Origin: Actinoplanes utahensis
Lineage (GTDB): Bacteria > Actinomycetota > Actinomycetes > Mycobacteriales > Micromonosporaceae
NCBI RefSeq assembly: GCF_016862455.1
Contig: NZ_BOMZ01000015.1
Span: forward strand, 1-64,000
Length of the DNA: 64,000 nt
Direction: 5' to 3'
In this document: piece by piece, positions 25,910-36,419 of the stretch
Layout of the letters: every line of letters begins with the position of its first letter
Position numbering within the stretch: position 1 is the stretch's first letter
The notes under the pieces: model-generated
The model's database searches: none
The model's input: the letters and a program-made list of their open reading frames with translations, nothing else
Told to the model about the DNA's origin: nothing
Program-made: the position numbers and the translations under genes

Positions 25910-28243
25910 CTAAAGGGTGTAGGTCTTGGCGACCGCGACCAGTTCGCTGCTGTGCGAACCGAGGACCCCGACCCCGGCGGGTCTCGCCCGGAACCCGGGG
26001 ACCGTGGCCAGGTCGTCGCTGCCGTCCATGGCACGGAAGGTGACCGGGCCACTCGCCCGGACCGTCAGTTCGATCTCGACGCCGGTCTCCGGTGGCGCGT
26101 GGAAGACGAAACCGAAACCCCATGGGCCGCCGGTGGCCGGGTCGATCGCGACCGTGCGGCCGCCGACCGTGGCCGCGGTGACCGGTGTCACCGTCGCCAC
26201 GTGGAGCGTGGTGAAGCGGGCCGTGCGCTGCGGATCGAGCAGCAGTCTCATGGTGCGCCGATCGCCGTTCCGGGTCTCCGAGACCAGCGTGAGCGCGGGG
26301 GCGGGCAGGGTGGCGGCGGGCGCCGGACCGGTCCGCAGCAACTCCGCGCCGAAGGCCGGAAGGGTGTCGTCGACGGTCGCGGGGCCGCCTGTCACATACT
26401 GCGCGGTCCACTCCTGTGGGGTGGTCTCCTCGCTCAGCCAGCGGGCCGTGCCGTTGTCGGCGTCCAGCGCGTACATCAGATGGGTGAGCGACGGGTGCTC
26501 GTCGTCGAACGTGTCGACGGCCAGGCCGGTCACCGTGCACGCGACCGCGGTCACCGCGGCGACCAGGCCGGGTACGGCGCCCATCCGGCGGGCTCGCAGC
26601 GCCGCCATCCCCCGGGTGCCGGCCGCGACCGGGTGGATCAGGTCGAGCACCGGCAGCAGGGCCAGGCCGAGCAGCACGGTGAGGAACGCGCCGATCCCGG
26701 CCATCGGCATGCCCAGCGCGGGGAAGAGCATCAGCACGGTCGGCAGCAGGATCACGACCGGAACCAGGGCGCCGACGGTCAGCATGGCGACGGCGGGCCA
26801 GGGGCGGGCGAAGAACGCGAGCGCGGCGGACACCGCGACGGCCAGGGCCGGGAGCGCGGCCAGGTAGGAGCCGCCGGGAGCGAAGGCGGCCAGCGCGATG
26901 CCGAGCAGCGCCAGCCAGGTCAGCCCGCCGACGGCCAGGGCGGCGGGGCCGATCCGGCGGCGCAGCAGGGCGTACCAGATCAGGACGACCGCCGCGGACA
27001 GGGCGATGACCGCCATGCGGTACCACATCGGACGGTACGGGTCGATCGGCAGGCCGTCGTAGCCGGGCCGGATCAGCACCAGCAGTCTCCACAGACCCTG
27101 GGCGAGCAGCGGCGCCACCACGATCGGCAGCACCGCCAGGGCGATCGCGGCGACCACCCGGCGGCGTACCAGGACACCCAGTGCCACCACCGCGACCAGA
27201 GCCAGCCCGGCGAGCGGCCACACCAGGCCGCCGGGGTACCGGATCAGCATGCCGGGCACCGGGAAGTAGGTGGCGTCACCGTCGCGGGTGAGGGTGGTCA
27301 GGTCGAGGGCGCCGAACTCGGTCGCCAGGGCGAGCAGGTTGTCGCCGTGGTGCTGGAGACTGTCCCGGCTCATCGCCTCCGGCGTGTCGGTCGGCGCGTG
27401 ATAGACGGCCGCGCCGTCGATGTAGGCGGTGTTCAATCCCTGGAACGCCGGCGTCTGGCGGAACGGGGTGAAGTCGGTGTCGTTCGGCAGCATCCGGTAG
27501 ATCTCCACCGCGAACGAGGTGCCGACCGGGTACGGCACCTTCGCGTACGTCTCCACCAGGCGCCGGTTGTCCTCCGACGTCTCGAACATGATCGCCGGGC
27601 CGGTGCTGCCGCGCGCCTCCAGGTTGAGCACCACCCCGCCGTCGCGGGCCAGCGGATGCTGCTCGACGAACGCCTTCGCCCCGCACAGGCACGCCTCCTC
27701 GGCGTCGGTGAGCACCAGCACGATGTCGTTGCGGAGTCGTTCGCCGCCGGTCAGCGCTCGGGCCGTCTCCAGGATCGCGGCGGTGCCCGCGCCGTCGTCG
27801 TTGGCGCCCGGCGCGATCTGCGCCGAGTCGTAGTGCGCGACCAGGAAGATCCGGCCGGTCGAGGCGGCGCCGGGAAGCACCGTGACCACGTTGCGCACCC
27901 GGGCGAGCCCGGTTCCGCCGGCCGACGAGGAGAGGCCGGCGCCCTGTTCCGACACGGTGTCCTGAACCTCGGGGGAGAGGCCCAGACCGCGCAGCGTGGT
28001 CACCAGATGGTCCCGGACCCGGTCGTTGGCGGCGCTGCCGGCCGGGTGCGGGGTGGCGGCGATGGCGCGTACCTCGGCGAATGCCCGGGCGGCGCTGAAC
28101 TCGCCGGCCGGAGCCGTCTCCGATCGCGCCGCCGGCGGCTGGACCGAGCGGACCGCGGCCAGCCCGGCCAGGGCCAGAACGGCCAGGACGACGGCCGCGG
28201 CGAGACCGCGGCGCGGCGGCGCGGTGAGACCTGAGTCACGCAT
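25910..28243 (-). CDS. Membrane-bound M28 family metallopeptidase
   Basis: The 777-residue protein has an N-terminal transmembrane helix (about 14-33), an extracytoplasmic M28 peptidase domain (about 50-310) and a C-terminal multi-helix membrane region followed by a soluble beta-rich tail. Zinc ligands of the co-catalytic site are visible in FLVAHYDSA, PGANDDGAG and TDAEEACLCGAKAF (consensus DGEE has Ala here), with the last His in YHAPTDT. The architecture resembles bacterial relatives of ER metallopeptidase 1 (Fxna). It probably trims peptides at the outer membrane face; the substrate is unknown. Confidence 0.88.
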   Translation of the reverse strand: MRDSGLTAPPRRGLAAAVVLAVLALAGLAAVRSVQPPAARSETAPAGEFSAARAFAEVRAIAATPHPAGSAANDRVRDHLVTTLRGLGLSPEVQDTVSEQGAGLSSSAGGTGLARVRNVVTVLPGAASTGRIFLVAHYDSAQIAPGANDDGAGTAAILETARALTGGERLRNDIVLVLTDAEEACLCGAKAFVEQHPLARDGGVVLNLEARGSTGPAIMFETSEDNRRLVETYAKVPYPVGTSFAVEIYRMLPNDTDFTPFRQTPAFQGLNTAYIDGAAVYHAPTDTPEAMSRDSLQHHGDNLLALATEFGALDLTTLTRDGDATYFPVPGMLIRYPGGLVWPLAGLALVAVVALGVLVRRRVVAAIALAVLPIVVAPLLAQGLWRLLVLIRPGYDGLPIDPYRPMWYRMAVIALSAAVVLIWYALLRRRIGPAALAVGGLTWLALLGIALAAFAPGGSYLAALPALAVAVSAALAFFARPWPAVAMLTVGALVPVVILLPTVLMLFPALGMPMAGIGAFLTVLLGLALLPVLDLIHPVAAGTRGMAALRARRMGAVPGLVAAVTAVACTVTGLAVDTFDDEHPSLTHLMYALDADNGTARWLSEETTPQEWTAQYVTGGPATVDDTLPAFGAELLRTGPAPAATLPAPALTLVSETRNGDRRTMRLLLDPQRTARFTTLHVATVTPVTAATVGGRTVAIDPATGGPWGFGFVFHAPPETGVEIELTVRASGPVTFRAMDGSDDLATVPGFRARPAGVGVLGSHSSELVAVAKTYTL

Positions 28244-28317
28244 GGGGACATCTGATCATCCCGGTACGCCCGGCGGGTACCCCGAAGATCAATCAGCGCG
28301 TGCAATAGCGTGGTGCG

Positions 28318-28659
28318 GTGACTACGCCGTTGGACCCAGCAGCCGTCATCGCCGAGTTCATCGACCGGGTGTCCCCGTACAATCCACACCCGGACGCCGC
28401 TCCGGTCGCCGTCGTCGGCGTGCGCACCGCGCTCGGCGAGGACGTCTTCACTCTCAGTGATCACGTCATCCGTGCGCTGTGCCGTGCGCTCGAGTCCTAT
28501 CGCGACCCGGAGGACCGCGGCGACTGCTCGGGGTGCGGCGGCCGGCACCTCGACGAGAACCTGCACTGCCGGGATTGTGGCCAGTTGCACGGAATCCTCG
28601 GCCAGGTCATCGCGGAGCACGCCCGGCGCGTCGCTGCCGCCGGCGACGACCCACAGTGA
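28318..28659 (+). CDS. Small zinc-ribbon-like conserved protein
   Basis: The 113-residue product has an N-terminal helical part (DPAAVIAEFIDRVSPYNPHPDAAP, HVIRALCRALESY) and two CxxC knuckles, CSGCGG and CRDCGQ, 11 residues apart, giving a likely four-Cys zinc site. GTG 28318 is the best start. Its stop overlaps the next small ORF (TGATG), and it precedes the signalling operon, so it may be the first gene of that transcript. Function unknown. Confidence 0.7.
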   Translation: MTTPLDPAAVIAEFIDRVSPYNPHPDAAPVAVVGVRTALGEDVFTLSDHVIRALCRALESYRDPEDRGDCSGCGGRHLDENLHCRDCGQLHGILGQVIAEHARRVAAAGDDPQ

Positions 28660-28754
28660 TGATCGACTACATCCGGGTGACCGAAGTTGTGTGGGACGGC
28701 CGCTTGGTACACGATTTGCGGGTCACCTATGCGTCGAGTGGGGAATCGGAATGA
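28659..28754 (+). CDS. Short overlapping ORF (31 aa)
   Basis: The ORF starts at ATG 28659 inside the preceding stop (TGATG) and ends at TGA 28752-28754, which overlaps the ATG of the receiver-phosphatase gene (ATGA). The product MIDYIRVTEVVWDGRLVHDL... is compact and has no recognisable domain. The coupled overlaps on both sides favour translation, possibly mainly to couple the flanking genes. Confidence 0.4.
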   Translation: MIDYIRVTEVVWDGRLVHDLRVTYASSGESE

Positions 28755-29946
28755 CAGAGCGGTCGCTCGCACCCCGCATGTACGCGACGGATCGGATGGA
28801 ACGGTTACGGATCCTGCTCGTCGAGGACGACGAGGGTGACGCCTTCCTGGTCCAGGAGTTGCTCAGCGAGGCCGAAGCGCCGTTCGACCTGACCGTCGCC
28901 ACCAGCCTGCGCGAAGCCCGTGGCATGCTGACCGGCGTCGAATGCGTGCTGCTCGATCTGGGCCTACCGGACGCCGAGGGCATCGACGGCCTGCGCAAGC
29001 TGCTCGCGCTGGCCGGCGGCGCCGCGGTCTGTGTGCTGACCGGCCGTTCCGACGAGCACCTCGGCGTCCAGGCGGTCGCCGAGGGCGCCCAGGACTACCT
29101 GGTCAAGGGCCAGGTCGACGGGGTTCTGCTGATCCGGTCGCTGCGGTACGCGGTGGAGCGCAAACGTGCCGACGAGAACGCCCGGCGGCTGCGCGAGGCC
29201 GAGCTGCGGGAGGCGGAGTCGGCCCGCCTGGAACGCGGCCTGCTGCCGAAACCGCTGAAACGCGACGACTTCGCCATCGACGTGGCGCCGTTCTACCGCT
29301 CCGGCCGTGCGATGGGGCTGCTCGGCGGGGACTTCTACGACGTGGTGCAGGTCGGCGACGACCGGCTGCACGTGATCGTCGGTGACGTCTGCGGGCACGG
29401 TGTCGACGAGGCGGCGCTCGGCGTCGAGCTCCGGGTCGCGTGGCGGGCGCTGGTGCTCGCCGGGGTGCCGGAGGACCAGGTGCTGCCGTCGCTGGAGCAG
29501 GTGCTGATGTCGGAGCGGCGGGCCCGGGAGGTGTTCGCCACTGTCGCGTCGGCGGTCATCGACCTGCCGCACAACCGCGCGACGGTACGCGTCGCCGGCC
29601 ATCCGCCGCCCATCGTGCTGGCCGGGGGACGTGCCGCGCCGGTCGCCGTGCGTACCGGAATCGTCCTGGGGGTACGTCCGACTCCCACACCCGCGACGGA
29701 GTTGGAGTTCCCCGGCAATGACTGGTCCCTGCTGATGTACACCGACGGCCTCATCGAGGGGCGGACCGGCGCCGGCGACGAACGGCTCGACGTGGACGGC
29801 CTGTGCCATCTCCTCGACGAGCCGGACGCCCGCGACCGGCCGCTGCCGGAACTGCCCGGATGGCTGGTGGCGCGGGCCGACCGGGACAACGGCGGCCCGC
29901 TCGCCGACGACGTGGCGATGCTGCTGATCTCCCGCGGCGGTGGCCG

Positions 29947-29950
<4 letters not shown>
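28751..29950 (+). CDS. Response regulator with PP2C (SpoIIE-type) phosphatase output
   Basis: The 399-residue protein has an N-terminal receiver (about 20-135; acidic pair D26/D27, phospho-acceptor D69 in VLLDLGLPD, T97, K119 in YLVKG), a coiled-coil linker (about 140-175) and a SpoIIE-type PP2C Ser/Thr phosphatase (about 185-395; GGDFYDVV, VGDVCGHG, GHPPPIVL, LLMYTDGLIEGR, ADDVAMLLI). Metal-binding aspartates are all kept. Such proteins typically dephosphorylate an anti-sigma-factor antagonist and thereby switch a sigma factor. It overlaps the following histidine kinase gene by 4 bases, its likely phospho-donor. Confidence 0.93.
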
Positions 29951-31547
<1,597 letters not shown>

Positions 31548-31551
<4 letters not shown>

Positions 31552-32000
31552 GCGTGCAACGGGACAACGGCACCCCGATCGAGGTGCTCCTCGTCGAGGA
31601 CGATCCCGGTGACGTGCTGATGACCCAGGAGGCGTTCGAGGAGCACAAGGTCCGCAACCGGCTCAACGTCGTCCCCGACGGCGCGGAGGCGCTGGCCTAC
31701 CTGCGGCGCGAGGGGCAGTATGCGGAGGCCGTCCGCCCGGACTTGATCCTGCTCGACCTGAACCTGCCGCGGCGCGACGGCCGCGAGGTCCTCGCCGAGA
31801 TCAAGAAGGACGACGACCTGGGCCGGATCCCGGTCGTCGTGCTCACCACCTCCTCGGCGGACGAGGACATCCTGCGCAGCTACCAGTTGCACGCGAACGC
31901 GTACGTGACCAAGCCTGTCGACTTTGAGCGGTTCATCGCCGTCATACGGCAGATCGACGAGTTCTTCGTCAGCGTCGTGAAGTTGCCGCCGCGTGCTTGA
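31548..32000 (+). CDS. Single-domain response regulator (Rcp1-like)
   Basis: This 150-residue receiver has [18 protein letters not shown] (acidic pair), phospho-acceptor in [26 protein letters not shown] and [12 protein letters not shown] (Lys), the standard CheY-like set, and matches Rcp1-type stand-alone regulators. It has no output domain. The ATG overlaps the kinase stop (ATGA), so it is co-translated with the CHASE3 kinase. Confidence 0.93.
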
Positions 32001-32811
32001 ACAGGTCGCTGAGCTGGTCCGCGAGGTCGCCCAGACCATCGTGCTGCCGCGCTTCCGGCGCCTGGCCGACGACGAGGTCCAGCAGAAATCCCCCGGTGAC
32101 CTGGTCACCATCGCCGACCAGGAGTCCGAGCGGGCGCTCACCCGCGGCCTGACCGCGCTGCTGCCCGGCTCGCTGGTGGTCGGCGAGGAGGCGGTCGCGG
32201 CCGACCCTGCGGTTCGGGACCGGCTCGGCGCGGGTGGCGCGGTCTGGATCGTCGACCCGGTCGACGGGACGAACAACTTCGCCGCCGGGCGGACCCCGTT
32301 CTGCGTGATGGTCGCGCTGATCCGCGACGGCGTGACGACGGCGGCCTGGATCCTCGACGTGGTCGGCGATCACCTGACGGTGGCCGAGGCCGGGTCCGGC
32401 GCCTACCGCGACGGCGTCCGGGTCAAGACCCGCACCGACGACCCGGGCGCGGCCGCGCTGCACGGCGTGATCTCGCACAAGTACTACCCCGAGGATCTGC
32501 GGCGCCAGGTTCTCGGACGGGCCGGCGAGCTGGGCGGTTTCACCGCCGGGCGGCACTGCGCGGGGTACGAGTACCCGGCCGTCGCCACCGACGAGCAGCA
32601 GTTCGCGATGTTCTGGCGGATCCTGCCGTGGGACCACGTGCCCGGCGCGCTGATCGTCCGCGAGGCCGGCGGGGTGGTCCGCCACCTGGACGGCGCCGAG
32701 CACCGGCCGACCGACCACCAGCGCGGGCTCCTGGTCGCCGCCAACGAGGAGATCTGGCACACAGTTCACCGCACGCTCTTCCCGGCGGGCCCGCCCTCGA
32801 TCGACGCGTAG
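31993..32811 (+). CDS. Inositol monophosphatase family protein
   Basis: The 272-residue protein has the metal-binding set of the IMPase fold: VGEEAV (Glu), [14 protein letters not shown] (D-P-x-D-G-T) and [17 protein letters not shown] (W-D-x-x-G/P-A). Family members hydrolyse inositol phosphates, sugar phosphates, 3'-phosphoadenosine phosphates or histidinol phosphate. GTG 31993 overlaps the end of the response regulator by 8 bases, placing it in the signalling operon, though a metabolic role is just as likely. Confidence 0.9.
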   Translation: MLEQVAELVREVAQTIVLPRFRRLADDEVQQKSPGDLVTIADQESERALTRGLTALLPGSLVVGEEAVAADPAVRDRLGAGGAVWIVDPVDGTNNFAAGRTPFCVMVALIRDGVTTAAWILDVVGDHLTVAEAGSGAYRDGVRVKTRTDDPGAAALHGVISHKYYPEDLRRQVLGRAGELGGFTAGRHCAGYEYPAVATDEQQFAMFWRILPWDHVPGALIVREAGGVVRHLDGAEHRPTDHQRGLLVAANEEIWHTVHRTLFPAGPPSIDA

Positions 32812-32825
32812 CTAGGGTGCGGGGC

Positions 32826-33599
32826 ATGTCCTCGTACCTCGAAGAGATCTTCGGTCTGCAGGGCCGGACCGCGGTGGTGACCGGTGGCAGCTCCGGGATC
32901 GGCCGGGCGATGGCGGTCGCGCTGGGCCGCGCGGGCGCCCGGATCGTCCTGGTCGCCCGGCGTGCGGCGCCGATGGCCGAGGTGGTCGCCGAGTTGCGGG
33001 CCCACGGCGCCGAGGCCCACGCGATCTCCGCGGACCTCGCCGATCGCGAGGCGGTCAAGGCACTCACGGCAAAGATCATCGAGGGGTACGGGGAACCCGA
33101 CATCCTGGTCAACTCGGCCGGGATCAATCTGCGGCCGCCGCTCGGCGAACTCACCGACGACGTGTGGGACGTCACCCTCGCCGCCAACCTGACCGCACCG
33201 TTCCTGCTCGGGCAGGCGTTCGGCCCGGCGATGGCCCGACGCGGGTGGGGCCGGATCGTCAACGTCGTCTCCCAGCAGGCGTTCCGCGCGTACGGGAACA
33301 GTGGCGCCTATGGGGCCGCCAAAGCCGGTCTGGTCGGGCTCACCCGGTCCCAGGCCGAAGCGTGGTCCGCGAGCGGCGTCTGCTGCAACGCGATCGCGCC
33401 CGGCGTGGTGCACACCCCGCTCACCGAGGCGGTCTTCGCCGACCCCGCGAAGGTGTCCGAGCATGCCGCCCGAACGATGATCGGCCGGAACGGACTGCCG
33501 GACGATTTCGCCGGTTGTGTCGTTTTCCTGGCGAGCCCCGCCGGCCAAGCGGTAACGGGACAGACACTTTTTGTCGACGGTGGATACTCGGCGACCTGA
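32826..33599 (+). CDS. Short-chain dehydrogenase/reductase (SDR)
   Basis: The 257-residue classical SDR has the cofactor motif TGGSSGIG, NSAGI (N-A-G), catalytic Ser/Tyr/Lys in NVVSQQAFRAYGNSGAYGAAKAG (YGAAK) and a C-terminal GQTLFVDGGY. The pattern resembles gluconate or 3-oxoacyl-ACP reductases. The ATG is 14 bases after the IMPase stop, so the gene probably continues the operon. Substrate unassigned. Confidence 0.92.
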   Translation: MSSYLEEIFGLQGRTAVVTGGSSGIGRAMAVALGRAGARIVLVARRAAPMAEVVAELRAHGAEAHAISADLADREAVKALTAKIIEGYGEPDILVNSAGINLRPPLGELTDDVWDVTLAANLTAPFLLGQAFGPAMARRGWGRIVNVVSQQAFRAYGNSGAYGAAKAGLVGLTRSQAEAWSASGVCCNAIAPGVVHTPLTEAVFADPAKVSEHAARTMIGRNGLPDDFAGCVVFLASPAGQAVTGQTLFVDGGYSAT

Positions 33600-33662
33600 T
33601 CGATCTCCCGGACGGGCGCGTCGCCACGGTAAAGTACCGGCGCTCACGACTTGGAGGTTTCT

Positions 33663-34676
33663 GTGGCGGCCAGTCTTCCGCGCCGGTTCACCGCCCTGTT
33701 CGCGCTTCTCGCCGCGGCCGTCGCGGTGGCCCTCGCCACTCCCGGATCCGCAGCCCTCGCCGCCCCCGAGGACGAGGGCGGCAGCAAGAAGCTGCGGACC
33801 GCGCTCGAGGCCGCGGCCAAGGGCTACGACTCGGCGAAAACCAAACTGGCGAACTCCAAGAAGCGGCAGACCCAGCTCTCCGCCGCGATCGCCGCCTCCG
33901 AGGCGAAGGCGAAAGCCCTCACCGCACAGGTCGACGAGGTGGCCGTCCGCGCCTACCAGATGGGTCGGATCAGCACCGCCACCATGCTGCTCAACAGCGC
34001 CGACCCGGGCGACTTCATCGAACGGGTGCAGAGCCTCGACACGCTCGCCCAGATGGACAGCGGCACCCTCGTCGCCTACCGCCAGGAGATCGACAAGGCG
34101 AAACGGGCCAAGCTCGCCGTCGACGCCGAGATCAAGGAACAGCAGCGCCAGGTCAACGTGATGGCCAAACGGAAGAAGGACGCCGAGACCGCGCTCGCCG
34201 AGGTCGGTGGCGGCGCCGCCGGCGGCTTCGTCGACGCGAACTCGGCCGCGGCCAAACCCGCCCCGCGCAACTCCGACGGGTCCTGGCCGAAGGAGTCCTG
34301 CACCGTCAAGGACCCGACCTCGGACGGCTGCATCACCCCGCGGACCCTGCACGCCTACCAGCAGGCGCGGGCAGCCGGATTCACCAGGTACACGGTCTGC
34401 TACAGCAAACGGGCCAGCGGGGAACACCCGAAAGGCCGGGCCTGCGACCTGTCCTCCGCGCCGGGGACGTTCGAGGACTCCGCGGCCACCGGCGACGACA
34501 AGGAGTACGGGGACCGGCTCGCCGCGTACTACGTGAAGAACGCCGACCGGCTCGGCGTGATGTACGTGATCTGGTACCGCCAGATCTGGATGCCGAGCAC
34601 CGGCTGGTCGTCGTACAGCGCGAGCGGCGGACCCTCCGTGGTACACACGAACCACGTACATCTGTCCATGCTCTAG
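33663..34676 (+). CDS. Secreted coiled-coil protein with C-terminal ARB-like domain
   Basis: The 337-residue protein starts at GTG 33663 (GGAGG 5 bases upstream) with a signal peptide (cleavage near ALAAP). Residues about 40-180 form a coiled coil (KRQTQLSAAIAASEAKAKAL, ...AEIKEQQRQVNVMAKRKKDAETAL), as in NlpC/P60 hydrolase partners. After a linker, a C-terminal domain of about 110 residues has two Cys, YSKRASGEHPKGRACDLSS, DRLGVMYVIWYRQIW and a terminal NHVHLSML, resembling ARB/VanY-type folds near peptidoglycan peptidases. The His/Asp pattern suggests a metal site, but activity is unproven. Likely a cell-wall hydrolase or its regulator. Confidence 0.8.
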   Translation: MAASLPRRFTALFALLAAAVAVALATPGSAALAAPEDEGGSKKLRTALEAAAKGYDSAKTKLANSKKRQTQLSAAIAASEAKAKALTAQVDEVAVRAYQMGRISTATMLLNSADPGDFIERVQSLDTLAQMDSGTLVAYRQEIDKAKRAKLAVDAEIKEQQRQVNVMAKRKKDAETALAEVGGGAAGGFVDANSAAAKPAPRNSDGSWPKESCTVKDPTSDGCITPRTLHAYQQARAAGFTRYTVCYSKRASGEHPKGRACDLSSAPGTFEDSAATGDDKEYGDRLAAYYVKNADRLGVMYVIWYRQIWMPSTGWSSYSASGGPSVVHTNHVHLSML

Positions 34677-34717
34677 GGTCAGGGTCTTCCCAGGCTGATA
34701 CCGGTAGCATCCCGGCG

Positions 34718-36226
34718 GTGGAGACCCAGCCGCGCGCCCTGCCCTCGGCCCTGGCCACCGCACTGGCCTTCGGAGCCAGCGGTGCCGTCCTCGTCCTCGA
34801 GATCGTCGCGTTGCGCCTCGTCGGGCCCTATGTCGGCGTGACCCTGCAGGTGAGCAGCTCGGTCATCGGGGTCTCGCTGGCCGCCATCGCCTACGGCGCC
34901 TGGGTGGGCGGGCGGCTCGCCGACCGGTTCGACCCGCGGACCCTGCTCGCCCCGGCGCTGATCCTCGGCGCCATCGGCACCGCCGTCACCCTGCCGCTGG
35001 TCCGCTGGGGAGGCGAACTGCTGCGTGGCGGGGCCGCCCCGGCCGTGCTCATGCTCGCCGCACTCGCCGTCTTCCTGCCCGCCCTGGTGCTCTCCACGAT
35101 CGCCCCGATGGTCGTCAAACTACAGCTCGGCGACCTGCGGCAGGCCGGCTCGGTGGTCGGGCGGCTGTCCAGCATCGGCACCCTCGGCGCGATCACCGCG
35201 ACCCTGGTGACCGGATTCATCTTCGTCGCCGCCATGCCCAGCAGCGTGATCATCCTGAGCCTGGCGGTGCTGCTCGCCGTCGCCGGGCTGGTGCTCGGCT
35301 GGTGGCTGCGCCGCGACGGGACCCGGGCCGACGTGCCCGGCACACCACGGGTCCGGGCGTCGCTCGCCGTGATCGGGCTGGCCGGGGCCGGGCTCGGCGC
35401 GATCGCCCCGACACCCTGCGACGTGGAGACCGCCTACCACTGCGCGAACGTGGCAGCCGATCCGGCACGCGACGGTGGGCGGACCCTGGTGCTCAACTCG
35501 GCGCGGCACTCGTACGTCGACCTCGACGATCCCACCCACCTGGAATTCGAGTACGTCCAGTGGATCGGCGCCGTCGCCGACGTGCTGAAACCGGCCGGCG
35601 CGCCGGTACAGGCCCTGCACCTGGGCGGCGGCGGATTCACCGTGCCGAACTATCTGCGCGCCACCCGCCCCGGCAGCGACCAGCTCGTCCTCGAACTCGA
35701 CGGCGGCCTCGTCGACCTCGATCAACGCAGCCTCGGCCTGCGGACCGGCCCCGACCTGCGGGTCCGGGTCGGCGATGCGCGGGTGGGGCTGGCCGAACGA
35801 CCCGAAGCCTCGTACGACCTGGTGGTCGGCGACGCCTTCGGGCACCTGGTCGTGCCCTGGCACCTGGCCACCCGGGAAATGGCCGACGAGGTGGCCCGGG
35901 TGCTGCGACCCGACGGCGTCTACGCCCAGAACGTGATCGACTACCCGCCCAACCGTTTCATCCGCGCCGAACTGGCCACCGTGGCCGCCGCGTTCCCGCA
36001 CGTGGCGCTGATCGCCCCACCGGCCGCGCTGGCCGGCGAGGAGGGCTCCAACTTCGTCATCCTCGCCGCACACCGCGAACTGCCGCTGGACGCGATCCGG
36101 CCGCGGCTGAGCGCCCTGAAGCAGCCGGCGACCCTGCTGTCCGGCCGGCCCTTGACCGACTTCATCGGCGACTCCCGCATCCTCACCGACGACTACGCCC
36201 CCGTCGACCAACTCCTCGCCGGCTGA
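34718..36226 (+). CDS. Membrane protein with spermidine-synthase-like domain
   Basis: The 502-residue protein combines an N-terminal membrane region of about seven helices (from LATALAFGASGAVLVLEIVALRLVG) with a C-terminal spermidine-synthase/methyltransferase-like Rossmann domain (about 280-490: YVQWIGAVADVL, LHLGGGGFTVPNYL, VLELDGGLVDLD, YDLVVGDAFGHL, VARVLRPDGVYAQNV). This fused form is common in actinobacteria; whether it makes polyamines is uncertain, because the soluble part can act as a methyltransferase-like domain without the full propylamine-transfer site. GTG 34718 precedes the first helix. Confidence 0.85.
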   Translation: METQPRALPSALATALAFGASGAVLVLEIVALRLVGPYVGVTLQVSSSVIGVSLAAIAYGAWVGGRLADRFDPRTLLAPALILGAIGTAVTLPLVRWGGELLRGGAAPAVLMLAALAVFLPALVLSTIAPMVVKLQLGDLRQAGSVVGRLSSIGTLGAITATLVTGFIFVAAMPSSVIILSLAVLLAVAGLVLGWWLRRDGTRADVPGTPRVRASLAVIGLAGAGLGAIAPTPCDVETAYHCANVAADPARDGGRTLVLNSARHSYVDLDDPTHLEFEYVQWIGAVADVLKPAGAPVQALHLGGGGFTVPNYLRATRPGSDQLVLELDGGLVDLDQRSLGLRTGPDLRVRVGDARVGLAERPEASYDLVVGDAFGHLVVPWHLATREMADEVARVLRPDGVYAQNVIDYPPNRFIRAELATVAAAFPHVALIAPPAALAGEEGSNFVILAAHRELPLDAIRPRLSALKQPATLLSGRPLTDFIGDSRILTDDYAPVDQLLAG

Positions 36227-36228
36227 GC

Positions 36229-36293
36229 TTCCTCCCGTACCTCTTCCTTCTTTTCTTCCTCTCGTGCCCCTTCCTCCCTCTTCCTCCTTTTCA
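36229..36293 (+). repeat. Polypyrimidine tract
   Basis: Of 65 bases, 61 are C or T; the only purines are at 36238, 36240, 36265 and 36267. It follows the stop of the spermidine-synthase-like gene by two bases. Such tracts are rare in a GC-rich genome and can form triplex (H-DNA) or act as a transcription pause site. Confidence 0.8.
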
Positions 36294-36419
36294 GCACCCC
36301 GGCTCGCCTTTTTCGTCACGGCGGTGGTCGGTGGTGGCGGGTGAAGGCCTGGTTACGGTTTCGGGGCGGGTTTCGGGGTGCGGCACCGCACGGTCAACCC
36401 GGCGGGCGAGAATCGGCAC

